Source: Crotophaga sulcirostris (taxonomy: Eukaryota; Chordata; Aves; Cuculiformes; Crotophagidae). Taken from it: a stretch of DNA of 64,000 bases. The notes beneath the pieces are model-generated. The model was given only the letters and a program-made list of their open reading frames with translations, was not told where the DNA came from and made no database searches. Positions 48,993 to 62,609 of this stretch are shown piece after piece; positions within the stretch are counted from its first letter, which is position 1; each line of letters opens with the position of its first letter. The position numbers were made by a program, and so were the translations under genes. The DNA is taken from contig VYZB01000222.1 of NCBI GenBank assembly GCA_013397455.1, forward strand, positions 1-64,000, written 5' to 3'.

Positions 48993-51109
48993 ATTGCATA
49001 GGCTGGGTAAACAGTGGGATATATGATAGCACATTTGCTGAGCTGCAGCATCTAAAGGTAAGGTTGATATATGGAAGGCCAAGATATTTGTAAGAGGAGG
49101 CAGAATTCCTGGTCTCTTCAGCTGCTTGCCCTCAAAATGGAAGGAGAAAGCATCTCAAATTCCAGAAGTCTTTGCAGTCTCCAGGCTATAAACAGGCTCT
49201 TCCTGTATGAAGCAATAAGGACCTAACAGTTATCAGGAGATGTCTGCTTTTATATACAGGCCCAATACTACTGGGATATGCTTTTGTGAGGGGGATGAAG
49301 CCCATTAGTCAGGGTAGACAGAAGTGCCCAGTGCTGCTGGTGTGGATAATCCAAGAAGATTGTATCAAAGATAGAGTCATGGGGTAATGAAGAAATGAAA
49401 GTCAAGTTAAGATGAAGCAGATGGAGACAGAACGAGGAAGGAGTCAAAAACAAAAAGAAAGATGGAAAGAGGAAGAAAATAATTAGGGAAAGATGGGAGA
49501 AATATTGTCAGTGTTTTGTACGATAGAGAAGTGTTGCAACCATTGAGTACACTCCATAAATATTGTATTTTTTTCATCTAGCTAGGCTAAGGGCCTCTGT
49601 GGGGGCAGGTACACGAATAATGGGTCCCCAAGTCCCACTGTTCTCTCCAAATTCAATGACAGCAGAATTTATGCCCCAGATAACTATCCTGAAATCACCT
49701 GTGTGTGTGTTGCTCTAGCATGGTCTGGATCCTCTGTATCACATCTCTGAGTAAGTTCGTATTCCCAAAAGTAATGTGAATGAAGATATGATCAAAGGAA
49801 TGTATTTGCTGTTTTACTTTGTAGATCACAGGGGAAGTGCCATATGCTGTAGTTGTGATGCTCCGTTTATTCCCACATCTCTTGATAGCTTGAATGCAGT
49901 GGCACTGCAGTTCGAGTCTCCAAAGCCATTCTTGGCATTTAGGCTCATTGCATTAAGAATCTTCAGGGATCTGTCACCTCAGGCCACAGCTGTACCTTGA
50001 GGAGCAGAGTATGCCCAGTGCTGATGCTTGGAAGACATTGCTTTATATTTCCTGGTCCTAGTCAAGAGACTAAAGTGAAAGTTACTATAAGTTAAATATC
50101 CAGAAGCACATTACAAGGGGTGGTCTTTCCTGACAGCAATGACTATTGTTTCACCCTATAATCACATCTCTTCTCCCAGCTGCTGGAAACACCAAACCCG
50201 AGCAGCCTAGAGTGTGGTACTTTCCTCTCTGTGTGTGATCTCATATGAATGGGAAAATCACTTGGATGATGCAGGGAACCAAAATATCCCTCATAGCTAA
50301 AGTGAACTCTCTTAGGAGGTAGGTTGTTCTCACAAGTCAGGAATGATAGTGGGGAGAAGTGCCTCTCCAGGAAGGACCTGAGACACTTGGACCCGTGTCA
50401 CTTGGACTCTTTGTTTACACTGAGCAAAGCCATTGGATTTCATATCTTCTCAGTGATCCTACAATAAAACAGAAAAGATCTGATATTCTTGTAGATACAG
50501 ACTTCTGGGACTCTGTTCCACACTGGAAATCTACACAGTGAGATGCCAGTCCTACGAGCCCTTCTCCTCCCTGGGATGGAATAACTCACCTTTTATGCTC
50601 ATGAATTTCACCAACCAAGGGTGTTGCCTCACCTCACTCACTGACATCAGTCAGGGTCAGTATGATTAGGGGTTAAGCAGTTAATCTTCAAAAATCCATT
50701 GGTAGTAAGTGAATCTTTATATTTGCTTATTTGCAATTTGTGTAATTTGTGCACTGCCCCTGAGGCAAGCAGGCATGGGAATGCAATCCCATGTTTGTGG
50801 GTTTAACAACCGAAACGAAGATGTGAGAAGAGGTTTGAATTTACAACAGTATAAAGAAAAGGTCTGACTGTCTAACCTCCCATTTCACCTTCCCTGTTGC
50901 ATGCCATGCATCTTCCTGGCGCTCGGTCTTGCAAAACCAGAAAGCTGGTATTTTGCTGTGCATTGAGCCTAGCGCCTCTGGCACATGGTGAAGTTAAGCA
51001 TGTGAGTAAGCTTTGCCAGATCAGGGACTTGCATAGCAGATAGTTCAAGAACAGCTTATTTGCATTCCTGTGTTTTCACGAGAAATTTTTGTTTTCGAAA
51101 GATGAGATC

Positions 51110-51180
51110 CTAGGAGCAGTTTCAGAATTGTAAGTCACTTGCTTATGGCCATGCCAGAGAGGAAGTCTGCTGTTTCTTAA
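51110..51180 (-). repeat. Possible MIR-type SINE scrap
   Basis: TAAGTCACTTGCTTATGGCC followed by ATGCCAGAGAGGAAGTCTGC resembles the antisense MIR core (aagtgacttgcccaaggtcatgca...gagtc). The match is short and diverged. Confidence 0.35.
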
Positions 51181-54015
51181 TTGAGGGACTACTTTTAGTA
51201 GGCCCTACAGAAATGAAATTACAGGATCAAATGGTAACTTTTACCTTAAAGCACTTACTTATAATCAAACTACACAAGGTAGACTGAGCCAGGAAGAAAT
51301 ACCTGTGGTATAGTTCTTTTAGAGATTTTTGTTGCTGCTGTTCCCTACAACACGGACATTGGAACTTCAGTGGAAATGTGTTGGTCATCTAAATAGATAA
51401 AGATGTGTAATTGTAAGGGTGCATAAGCATTGCAAAGTTGGTCATTTGTAGCTGTATACTATTGAACTCTACTACCAATTATCTGAAAGAGAGCAAAATA
51501 GTCATTGATCAGTAGGAATGACTCAAAAATCAATAGGCTAGCAAAATCCCCCCATTACAGCTATAGTCTGGATGATTCAGGAAGATGGGGCCAAGCATAA
51601 CACTAGCTGCTGTAAGTCACATGTCAAAGAATAAGGAATACAGGCTATGCTTATCAGCTGGCAAGTTTGTCTCGGGAAGCAGTGACAGGGAAGAAGTGGG
51701 GGCTGGAGCGGCTAGCTGGCTGATGACAAAATTCCAGGATAATGTTGTAGCTGAGGTAACTCATGCAACTTTTGGTAAATAACTGCAAGATAAATAGCTC
51801 TAGGAGAGGCTGAGTGTGTGTGTCATTTAGCACTAACACAATCACTTCCCATGTACTTTATTTAGTGCTTTTGTTGGTGGTTCCTGGATGGGAGAGGCTT
51901 CAGGGACAATGCCCAAGGGTGTTAAAGAACTGGAAGCATGCCTTCCAGTGAAAGAGGTCAAAGAGTTGAAGGGAAAAGAGAAAGCTGTAGGCTAACTTTT
52001 TTCAGTGCCTATATATACTTACATGGGGAACAAACTTACTATGGTTTAGCAGACTAAAAAGTAACTAAGATCTAAAAAAAGGAATTTGAAACTGGGGGGA
52101 ATCAGATAAAAAAGCACTATTTTTTAATATTTTCTGTAATTAACCACTCGAAAACTTCACTGAGGGTTGTGGAGAATCTTCCACAGGAGGCTTTAAATTG
52201 TGACTGGATTCTTGTCAGAAAGTAGACCCTTGCAGAGATGGAAAGGATTTCTGCCAAGTCTTCTGACCCAAGTTTTCAAAGGTGTGGGTCTGGATGGTCA
52301 CAGCAGTTCTCTCTGGCATTACAGCTGGAGGCTGGCTCACTGCTGGCAACTATGGGGCTGGGAGTTGGGACTTCAGGGCAAGAGTAGAAGGCATTCCCTC
52401 TCAACCCAAAACGTTTCTCCTTTTCACCCTGCTTGATGCAAACAGCCAAAACACACAGCCTTTCAAATACTACTGCTCCAGTAAGCAGCATTCCTTCCCC
52501 CTCATTCCTATTTCCCATGTAGCCATCTACCCTTTTCCCACTCCATACCACCAGCAGCCACTTCCAGCACTGAGAGACCACTGAGGATGGTGGAGGTGAG
52601 CACCAACATTTCAAAGAGGAGCTGCTACCATGCTCTCATCTTATAGCACTGTTCCATTGTCTGTGGTGGCACCCATGGATCTGGTTGTACATGGTGGGAG
52701 AAGACAGAGTGCCAGCAAGAGCAACCATGCACCATCTTTGTTGGGAGAAGAGGGGATGGGGTAGATGCAGACCTCTCACCTGAACTCAGGGTGTTTGGTT
52801 CACCTTTTTATTGGAATATGTTGCAGTGATATCCCAAAGTAAATGGGGCTTCATTAGTGTCAACTGAGGTGCTCAGGGATAAGAGGTATTAATCATCATT
52901 TATTGGTGTTGTTAACTCTCCTCTGGCCAAGCCAAGGCATTCCTCTGCATACCATCATTGATGGCTTTGTCATATGTTTCTGAAACAGTCATTCTCCTAT
53001 ATTTCTGAGTCAAAAAAGAAGGAGTTCTCCCCCACCTCCCAATGGACATTTTAATTATGCATGGAAAAACTATATTCCCGCAATGCCCTGGTTTTGCTTC
53101 ATTTCTTACCTTATTTCCCACACACTTATACTTTGGCAGAGGCCAAGAGTGTGCACGTGGAAGGGTTGGTGGTGCAACGCACCATTGTAAACTTCTGAGA
53201 ACAGCACTGGAAAGATGAGCACTTATGCAAATGGAGGTTGGGGCTGCATTAATAGGCACCAGCACGAGCTCTGAGCCTTTGTGTGTAGCCAGTATGAAGA
53301 GGTACTTGCTGTAACAGTACTTCCTAGGAAACACAATGGCCACTTGTGAGCCAGTACTACCCCAGCACAGTGGAAGAAAGCCAGGTAGGGAAGCACGTCC
53401 CTGTGGCGCAGGAGGCCTAGCTGGGTGAAGTGTGGTGAGGGGTGGTAAGCGGGCAAGAAGCCATGGATGTGACCACTGCCACTGTATGGGGTGGGAAGCT
53501 TTTCCTCTTGTGACTTCACCTGGATTGCCTGCCAACCTCAGCACACAATGTTATCGCTGCAAGCCAGCACATGGTCGGGACGACTGTGCTCACACAGCTA
53601 GGCCCCAGGAGACTTTCTCGAGGCCTTAGAGCTTTTGGCTTTGATGACTTTTGCCAAAAACATGCCATCACTGTGTTCCCTGGGTTTGTTTCCAATCATA
53701 CTGGAACTGCCTCTGCTCATGGATGACCTGTGCCACTGAGGTGGATAACTGGTTGTGGGGAATAAAACTGAAGGGTTTTGTCAGGAACTGAAGCATGGAC
53801 CTCTGCTTTACCCCACCCCTGTCTGGCAGCCTGCGCTGCTCTTGGCTGTTTCCTTTTCTAGGGTTTATCGCTGTGCAAAGCAGCTGAGTTAATGACTCAA
53901 AAAGAACGTTTGGTCCATGTTGTATGAAGACCTTGTTGCTCCGATAGATATCCTTCCCAAGAAGCCCATTCACTTTTCTGTAACAAACTCGTAGCGGTTG
54001 AAACCTTGAGTACTT

Positions 54016-54037
54016 TTGAATATAGGCGGCCTATCAG
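54016..54037 (+). repeat. 22-bp palindromic motif, copy B
   Basis: TTGAATATAGG-C-GGCCTATCAG. TTGAAACC lies just upstream (53998-54005), and a comparable TTGAAAACC precedes the partial copy at 25592-25603, which suggests a dispersed repeat family rather than coincidence. Confidence 0.8.
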
Positions 54038-55559
54038 GGCTTAAAACCAGTTTGTGGCAGTGGTTTACATGGGTCAGGGATGTGTGGTCTGTGTACAACC
54101 ATCTTTATTTTTGTCACTGTTAAATATCTTGCCTAAAAGAGAGTCAGGCCTGGATCATCAGAAGCACTTGGCATTTCCAAGGATCTCCTTCTATGGCAGT
54201 CTATGGAATTTTCATCTTTTCTCTAAGTGACACGAGCTAGTTTAAATGCTGTCTCTAGAAGTCCCAGTCTGAGCCTGCCCTCTTCCCTGAACTAGCAGAA
54301 AGCCTACACAATTTATTTTGTCTGTTGTTCTGTGAATAAGACTTCTACTGCCCCTTGCTTGCCTTTTTTGAAAAGAAGAAATCAATACCTTTTCCTTAAT
54401 TCCTTGGCAGCCTTTGCTTTTCCCAGGACAGATGTTTACTAGGACAGGTCCAGGTTTTCCATGCTTTGGAAGGATAGGCAATACATTCAAAGAGTGTAAC
54501 AGCACTGGACCAGTTTGCAGGAAATGAAGTCGTTCCAACGTTTGACACCTGAGATTCATTTGTGACTAAAGTCTTTGGCATCAGGGAGACTTGTTAAGGC
54601 AAGTGTCAGTTTCCAGCTAAATGAAAACCTACTCCTAGTACAGTCACATGGCTTTCAACAGGCATGACAATGTGTACAGCAAATAGCAGCCAAGAGAATT
54701 TGCAAGAGTCTCTGTATTGTTTTAAGTCTATTCTGGGTACATGATTGGTGGCTGGTTGTTTATAAGTCTTTGTAGGTTCACTGACAGCTTGCTAGGATTG
54801 GCCTTCGTACTCCAATAAATACAGTTGAAACAGCAACAAACAGGAGGTTGATGACACCCTCATGCCAGACAGGTACAAGTCTGCTATAGGCAGTGTAAGT
54901 GATGATGCTTGATACCCTTTGATACAGATGTACTTAGGTGCTTTGTAGGACACCCACTGTATTAAGATTGAAGAAGGCAGATCTATGTTCAAGTTGTCTG
55001 TGAGCTGTCCTTTGGCGCATGTGAATTTTGCTCTGGCAGTATCTTTATTGCTTTGTTTTCTGCTGAGTATTCTCTGCTACTCTCATTCTGCTCTGCAGTA
55101 ATTCTAACCTTCTCGCTTCACATTTGTTTCTTGCATGGTCTTACCTGTGTCCTTCAGACTGCTTCCCTTATACGGATACCAAAGATAGGCACTATCTTTC
55201 CAGGACTGAGAGATGAGACATTCCTCACAGATGGGACCAACTTTTGAAATGCATGAGCAAGAATCCTCAGGATGATGCTGAACATTGCCACTCGTGACAT
55301 TGCTTTCTGGGTTACCTTACAAATCAGAAATTATTTTTGGAAGCTGGACTAGAGATGAACAGATTCAAGCCCTTAACATTATATATTAGCAGCCCATGTG
55401 TAGATTTAAGGTTTTATATGATCTCTGCAAGGTGGGAAGACAGTCCTGGGGGTACCTTCTTCATTCAAACTGGCAGGTAGTCATTAAAGTAAACTGACTT
55501 TTTAATGAGAAAATAAGCATTCTTTTTCTATTTTGCTGAATTAGAGATCATGGAGAACA

Positions 55560-57290
55560 CAATGGGGAGATTTTGACAGCAGAAGACTGTCGTGAAAATT
55601 GGAGAATAAACCAGGGAGGACTGAGGCGATATATGTACACAACTTACCTCTCTACATGTACATCCAAGGATCGCGTTAGCCCTATGAAGCACAATGTTGC
55701 ATTGCGAGCTTGTATGCAGCTCGTCAGCTACCCTGAGCTCAGTGTCCTTCATGGAGTCACTGCTTCTTGGGAAAATGTTCCCCATAACAGAGTTCCAGCT
55801 ATCTTTGTGGATGTGCAAGACATGACCTTCTTTGTGCTACAGCAAACCCCTTCTGTGTTTGCTCAGCTCACTATACCATCAAGGGTGCTCTAGACCATCA
55901 GTCTCCTTTTTCAGGATTCGTCCCTCTCCTGGACTTAGCGACATTTGCAAAACATTTGATGTTTTCTTCCAGGTTATTGACTAAAAATATCAAAACTCCT
56001 TCAGGATCCTGGTACAAACATGCTATAAACAAAACCATCACTTCTAGTTCTCAATTGTACTTTGGGACTAGTCTGATAGGTCATTTATAGTCTGTTTAAT
56101 GACTGCTATCTTATTTTTATGTCAAGCAAGTTCTTTCATCAAATTGCTGTGTGATAAAAGAGAAACTGCCTTCCAGGATCTTAAGTATATTGCACCAGCT
56201 TTGTTATATTTAGCAATGGTATGTGCAGTTTCCTCAGAGAAAAGTATTAACACAGTTCATTGGGGTGAATTTTCTATAAACCCACGTTGCCACGTTGACT
56301 GCCCCTAGTTACATTTCCCTCCTTTTTTTCCCTGTGTTCTGTGTTAACCCCCTCATTTTTTAGTTCAGGATTGAGATCATACTACAGGTCTGTAAGTTCC
56401 CTGTAATTACAGTTATGAGATAATTATAAAATAATTGTGCCCTTCTACAGTCTTTACAAAATACCAGACTATGGGTTTTCTTCTTCTCCTCCAGGACTTG
56501 CCCGTTGCACCGAGAAGTGCAGAAAATCAACATAAATAATGCAGAGACAGCCCGTGCAGCTTATTTAAAAAAAAAGTTTCAGTGCAAGGTATCCAGACCT
56601 GCTGATTTAAAATGTCTGATTGTAGTACGTGATATTTAATTCCTCTGAGATACTACAAGAATAGACATGTCATCAACGTCTTCATCATCTACTTTCTTTT
56701 TTTCCCAGCAGTAGGATAGAAGTATTTATTGATTTCATTTTTCTTGTCTGCATTATTATTGAATAATCTAGCATTCCCATCTGATAACAGATCAATACCA
56801 TGATTAGGATTCATTTTGTTCTTAGTTTACTTTTGAAAAAACAGCTTTGTCAGCTATTTTTCCTCTATCACTTCCATCACCATTTTTTTATAATTCCTAT
56901 CTTCTAGTTTATATTCAGTTCTCCTCTCTTACTCTGTTATGTGTCTTTTGCTTACTTAAAGCCACCTCAATTTCCATTTTAAGTCTGGTTGTGTTTTTTT
57001 CAATCACACAATTCTTTCTCGACAGAGTTGTGTATTTTTGGTGTCTAGTAAAAAATTTTAAGCTGTTCTCAACAATTATTTGTATTTTCTTATTTAAATT
57101 CTTTCTGTGTTTTGATTTAGCCCAGAATTCTACTCAGGACTGGGAAACAGGACTTTTTAAAGCATCGTGTCTTTCAAAGCATTGCATTTCCACTTTGGAC
57201 CTCCTGCTTTCATATGAGTACAGTTAACTGGGGATCAGTAAACCTGCTACCAGCCTTCCATTTCTACCATCATTTTATGCATCCTGTTGA
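55560..57290 (-). repeat. Long ancient CR1/L3-type LINE fragment (antisense)
   Basis: About 1.7 kb follows the antisense of an old CR1 family: AAGGATCGCGTTAGCCCT (55665), TGATGTTTTCTTCCAGGTTA (55957), TTTCTATAAACCCACGTTG (56270), CCAGACCTGCTGATTTAAAA (56593), TGTCTGATTGTAGTA (56612), CTGCATTATTATTGAATAAT (56749), CATTCCCATCTGATAACAGA (56772) and TTTTTAAAGCATCGTGTC (57152). Each has a close counterpart in the family text I know, in the same order. The copy is non-functional, with numerous stops and indels in ORF2. Confidence 0.85.
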
Positions 57291-57299
57291 GGGGAAATA

Positions 57300-60200
57300 A
57301 AGTGTTTTTTTCATTTTGGCTTTAAAATTTCCAAAAGGAGGAAGCTGTTTAGAACATTTAAAAATCCGCAAGGCTATTTTTGAGGCAGCAACATCAGCAT
57401 GTGTTAAAGTAAACAATAGCTTATATTTATTTTTTATTTGGTTAGTGCTTGAATAACCAGTCCTCCCATATGGCAGTGTTGCTTGGTTATCTATTGCAGA
57501 TCCAAATCATCAATCCAGTTGCTAGAACACAGGCTCATAATTATTGAATATCGTTAACTAGGAAATTACGATTCAAAATCACAAATAAGTGAGCAGGTAA
57601 TATTTTCTCTTTTTACCCCCTTTCTGCCCACTCAGTCTTTCTTAAGGCTGGGCTACAGCCATTGATTTTAACATTCAGTCGTACAAACCACCCTGGCATC
57701 TTTTCCCGTGTCTTGTAGCTGTAGCTCCCTGGGCAGACAAAACATTGATGAATATAAAATGGAAAAGGATGCCGCAATTGTATACAGCTAAAGAGGATAT
57801 ACTGGAATGGACTTGACTTCTATATTGTGCTTCTGTAAAGGAGGCCACACTTTTGAAAGGAAGAGCCAGGGCTGTAACTGAACACACCAAGCACTGGTCA
57901 GTGGAGCTGATATGCAGCAGAGGGATTAGAAACCCACCAGACCTGCTGCACTCTGTGCCAAAGCAGGGTGGCCAACAGAAATACTAGAGTTTGTGCCCTC
58001 GCTTCATAGCTTCAGGGACTGGAGAGACACAGGCCAGTAAAATACATGACTGTATTTTGCTATGGAACTGTCTGCAGTAATAGCTGCTTTCATTATGGTG
58101 ATGTTTATGAATCAGACAAGAATGGGGCCCTGCAGTGCCCGACATGTGAAAGAGTAATCAACAGTTACTATGCCAAGGTGGGACTTACTATACAGGTAGC
58201 TGCTGAAAGTTTTGGCAGGTCTGACACAGGACAGGGGACCCTAAAGAGTCTTAATGCTTCTCTTACAAGGATCCTGATAAAGCTTTAAACCATATTGCTG
58301 CGAAGGATATCATATTCACTAAGCAGTAACAGGACTTCAAGGGGTTGAAGTTTGCTGGAAATAATGAAGAAAAAACACCCGCAGGTCTCTCTAAACTGGA
58401 AGCTCTTCAGCCCTGCCTCCTATGTTTTCTGGCAGGTCTGTACAGAGATAATCCCTGTCTTCTTCCACCCAGCTGTTTATTAGTTTGAGGCCAGGTTGTC
58501 TCAGGGAATGCTGAAGACCTTTGGATGGATGATTTATGTATGGATGAGTTATCTTCTGGATCAGGAAAAGAGAACGACTGGCTCAACAGCTTCCAAGTTC
58601 AATGACCTCCTTTTCTTCTTAATAAATTGCTAAGGCATGAGAGGCTTCCGTTCCTTGCTGGCATCTTTTACACTATGCCCAAAGAAACAATCATATCAGG
58701 CTCAGGAAGGCAAATGACTGAAAGGGCAGGGAAACAGGAACCGTCCCCACGGATGTCGTCCCCAGAGAGGCTGGGAACATGCTCTGCTGTGGGAAATGGG
58801 AAGCTAAGGTCAGCCAAAGTGCGCAGCAGGTACGCACATCTCTTGGGACTGGAATAACAGATAATGGCCTGTTTTGCCATCCCCATCACTCCCCTGTCCT
58901 GCTTATGAGCTCTCCTGGACTACCTTCACACCTCATAGGCACAGCGCACCTCCATTGTGTCATTCCACAGTGTGGAAATGAAGGCAGGGAGATAGAGGTG
59001 GAGAGTGGGTGGTGACAACGCTCCTGAGAGCCCCGAGCCTACCACTCAGCAAGGCAGACATTGCTGGTGTTAGAAGAGCCTAGAAGAAGGTAGAAAGGAG
59101 TAGGGAAAGAGACCCTATAAGAAACTGGAAGATAAAAACCCTCAGGGACAGTGAGGCAACATGTGATGCTTCCAGACATAGCCATTTCTTCAGATCTTTC
59201 AGAAGCTTTGTCCTTTTCAGCTCCTTGTGCCTGAGGATGTTAAGAGATTGTAAAAAACGTCTTTGTAAAACAAACGTATGGAGATACCCCTGAAGAGGCT
59301 GGGAGATATTATTAGCCCTTCTTTTACTGGCAAGCCTGGAGCAATTAATTATTACCAGAAGTATTATCAGGTGCTTGTCACTGCTTTCCCTGGATCCACT
59401 TCACATAGTCCAGATTGGCTGTAAACAACATGCTCCCTAATTGGTCTGATACCTCACAACTCCCGATAGCAGTTAATCCATTTCTTTGATGAGGATCTCA
59501 ATAATGGTGGAAGGACCATAATCTGGATACTATGCAGAGAGAAATTTGAGTTTATGGACCACCTAGGTATGCAGCATGCCTGTATTCTCAAATCTTCTCA
59601 GTGATGTCCTACAGCTGATGTACTCCATGTCCTTGTCTGATTAGGTGGTAGGTTCTAGGCAGGGAGGGGGTAGAGAAAGGGACAGGTAAGAGGAGGGTAT
59701 GTGGGGACCTAGGAAAGGCATTTTGTATGTGATGACTCCATAATGCATATACTACCCCTTACCTATACAAGCTCTAGGCCCTTTCCCAGTGCACCTCTTA
59801 AGAAATAGCATCTGCGCTGGCATGAGAACTTAGAATTTCTGACCAGAATACTGTTGTACAGATCTGTGTTTCTAGAAATAGAAAGGTCAAGTTTTAAATG
59901 AAATCATGCCGATCTATGAAATTACTTGTCTAAAAGATTATTTTCTTCCTAGCCCTGTTTGTGCTGCTACTGCAGTACCATAATGCCTACCTTTGACACA
60001 TAAGTGTTCATCTCCTTTGCCTTGCATGATCTTTGTAAGTTTTTGCAGTTTTATTATTAACCATGCTGTTATTACAGGGAGAATCGTGCAGGTCAGCTGG
60101 TACACATCAGAAGTATTTACTGAAAAAGGGATGCAGCTTCAAGTGAAAATACAGATTACACTAGCAAAAATAATGCTTTGTCAACGAAGTTTACACTGAT

Positions 60201-61370
60201 TTCATGGGTAAAATCAATGACATAAAGCTGATTTTCACAGCAGTTTAGCTCCATCTATTTAATCATTGTAAAAGTCCTATTAAAAATCATATTCACAATA
60301 GATACAACTGCATCACCACAACTTTCCTGTGCTTGCTTTGCCTTAGTTTTGTATCTGCAGAAAAAGGTTAAGAAATAAGGGATGAGGAAAGAGAAAGGTT
60401 AGATTTAGATACAGTGTAAGGGGAACATTGTGCCTTTTCCTTTCTCATTCACAGCATCCCTCAGTCTCCCCTGGTGCTGTGCAGTGTATCGATGAGAAAA
60501 CACCGCCCGCTAGTGGTTTACGCTGCAGCAAGCCCGAGAGATCGCTTGGCAGAAGCTGCACCCTATTTCTGCTTTGCTGATGCTACTCCAGCAATTGTAC
60601 TGGCACAAGGTGGGTGGCTCTTGTTCCTCTTGCACTCAGATGAAATCAGCACCTCTGGGAAAGGTCAGAGCTGAACTCAGTGAGAAAAGAGGTTCTTACT
60701 GGAAATTCCATGGGTCGCTCACACCCTGATTTTCATGTTTAGTGTCAATGTCCAGATGAAACACTCTAAATCAATTATGACATTTAGTCTTACAGTTGCT
60801 AAAGTAAGAGAACTAATTTATTGAAATGTGGTTATAGTGGGCAAACACCTCTAAATTTGCAGAATGTTCAGAGCCATCACAGAGGTTGAAGAACAACGCA
60901 GTGACTCGCCTGAAGCTTCCCCAAGGGCAGACCTCCTTGCAGCATGGTGTGGTGATACCTCTGGTAGCCTGAGATGAGCTAGCACCAGCATGGGAAACAG
61001 CACAGCAGCACTGTGCATCAGACTGGCCCAGCTAATTAGCTGCACTCCAGAGGAGATAATTAACTCAAGTGGAATGCTTTGCTGAGACAGCCAACCTGCT
61101 CCTAGACCTGAGCTGGGACGTCCCCAGCTCAGCATTACACCAGGTGGTGTAGACAATGTGGGATGTCTAGGCTGAGTTCGTAGGGTTGGTGGCAAGATAC
61201 TTTTTTCTTTTAAAACTGAAAATATTTCTCTTAGCTTTATCTAGGTCTTTGACCCTACATAAAACTGTAAAGTTAAAGACCTCAGAAAGCCCCCCTCTCC
61301 CCCAGTTGTTTTCCTGCTTATGAGGTAAGATTATCCTTAACAGATGTTTGTTTACCTCTTCATAAAAACC
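57300..61370. other. Gene-free stretch
   Basis: No gene or repeat family recognised. Two small hairpins lie at 61111-61150 (see findings). Confidence 0.5.
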
Positions 61371-61374
61371 ACTT

Positions 61375-62600
61375 GTGATTCTACAGCCTCCCCAAGCAGT
61401 GTGCTGCAGTGCTTTGCTATTCTTACAATTGCAAAGTGTTTTCCTAATGTTTAGCTATATCATTTTTATTGCAAATTAAGCTGATTATTTCTTCTTCTAC
61501 TTTTGGTGAATGTAGAGGACAACTGCTTAGTCTCTCCACCCATTATAATAAATGTTTATGTGCTGGAAGACTGTTATCATGCCTTCCCTCCTGTTGTTAT
61601 TTTCCTAGAGGAAACAAACTCAGTTATTTTATCTATTCTTTATAAGTCATGTTTTTTTCACATCTCTTATCATTTTGCTGTTCTTTTTTGGACTCTCTCC
61701 AATTTGTCTACATCTCCTGTAAAATGTAGTGCCTGCAACCGGACACACTGTTCCTGCTGAGACCTCAGCAGTTAACAAGTAAATGCACAAAATAATTACT
61801 TCCTTTGCCTTACACACAAAACTTCCCTTAAAGCATCCAGAATGCGATTTGTCATTCTGGAATCTCACTTAGCAGACTCGTATTTGCTCCCACCTCAGCT
61901 CACTCTTGGCTGCACTGCTGCAGAAACTGTTACAACCTAGTTTGGAGCAGTATATACTTGGTGTCTGTGCAGTCGCCTTTCCTGAACTGTATCTGGGTGT
62001 AGTGACCTCTGCAGAGGGCAGCCCAGATCTCCAGTGTCTTACCTTCCTCTCAAATTCTGATCACTCCAGCCCTGCTGCCTTCAGGAGGGACTGTGGTCCC
62101 CCCAAACCCAGCTGTCATCCTTTTGTCTGTTGTCCAAAACACGAAAGAAAATACTGAGTAGCCCTGGAGGCAGAACTTCACGGACATAATCCTCCCAGCT
62201 GGAAAAGTGAACCCCTGATAATTAACCTTAATTATGGTACTCCAACCTCCGTAGCCTCTGTGTAGTGACTTTGCTTGCCACTATGCAATCTAGATATTTT
62301 CTAAATGCTCACTAATGTCAAGGTATTTTATATCTACCATTTCCTCCTCGTCTACCAGGCCTGCTAGTCAAAGAAGGAAATTAGCCTAGTTTGACAGGAT
62401 TTGTTCTTCAAAATTCCCCGCTGGTTGCTTCTTATCACCTTATTGTCCTTTAGCTACTTACAAATTGATTGTTTCATAATTGGTTCCAGTATCTCTCTAG
62501 GTATCACGGTTAGGCTGACTGGCCTGTAATTCCCCAGGTCCTCTTATAACAGTAATTTTCGGAGAACTGCACTTAAGTTGAATAGATATTGAAAGACATT
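61375..62600 (-). repeat. Long ancient CR1 LINE fragment (antisense)
   Basis: About 1.2 kb follows the antisense CR1 consensus in order: GATTCTACAGCCTCCCCAAG (61378), GTTTTCCTAATGTTTAGC (61438), GACTGTTATCATGCCTTCCC (61568), TTTGGACTCTCTCCAATTTG (61687), CATCTCCTGTAAAATGTAGT (61711), CCAGAATGCGATTTG (61839), GTCAAAGAAGGAAATTAGCC (62367), TTACAAATTGATTGTTTCAT (62457) and GGCTGACTGGCCTGTAATTC (62513). All are standard phrases of CR1 ORF2 read backwards. There is no intact frame. Confidence 0.9.
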
Positions 62601-62609
62601 CCATTTCTG

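Larger units (their letters stand above)
49100..55550. other. Gene-free stretch
   Basis: Contains a weak MIR-like scrap near 51.12 kb, motif copy B at 54.02 kb and a 210-codon open frame of doubtful meaning on the minus strand (52912-53544). Otherwise nothing recognised. Confidence 0.5.

Noticed and set aside
53540..53600. Zinc-knuckle-like residues CYRCKPAHGRDDC
   Set aside because: Spacing is C-X2-C-X3-H-X4-C rather than the C-X2-C-X4-H-X4-C of retroviral knuckles, and no other retroelement sequence surrounds it.
58046..58288. 80-codon Cys-rich frame (CPTC, CYGTVC)
   Set aside because: Cysteine spacing fits no zinc-binding family I know, and no splice or promoter context supports it.
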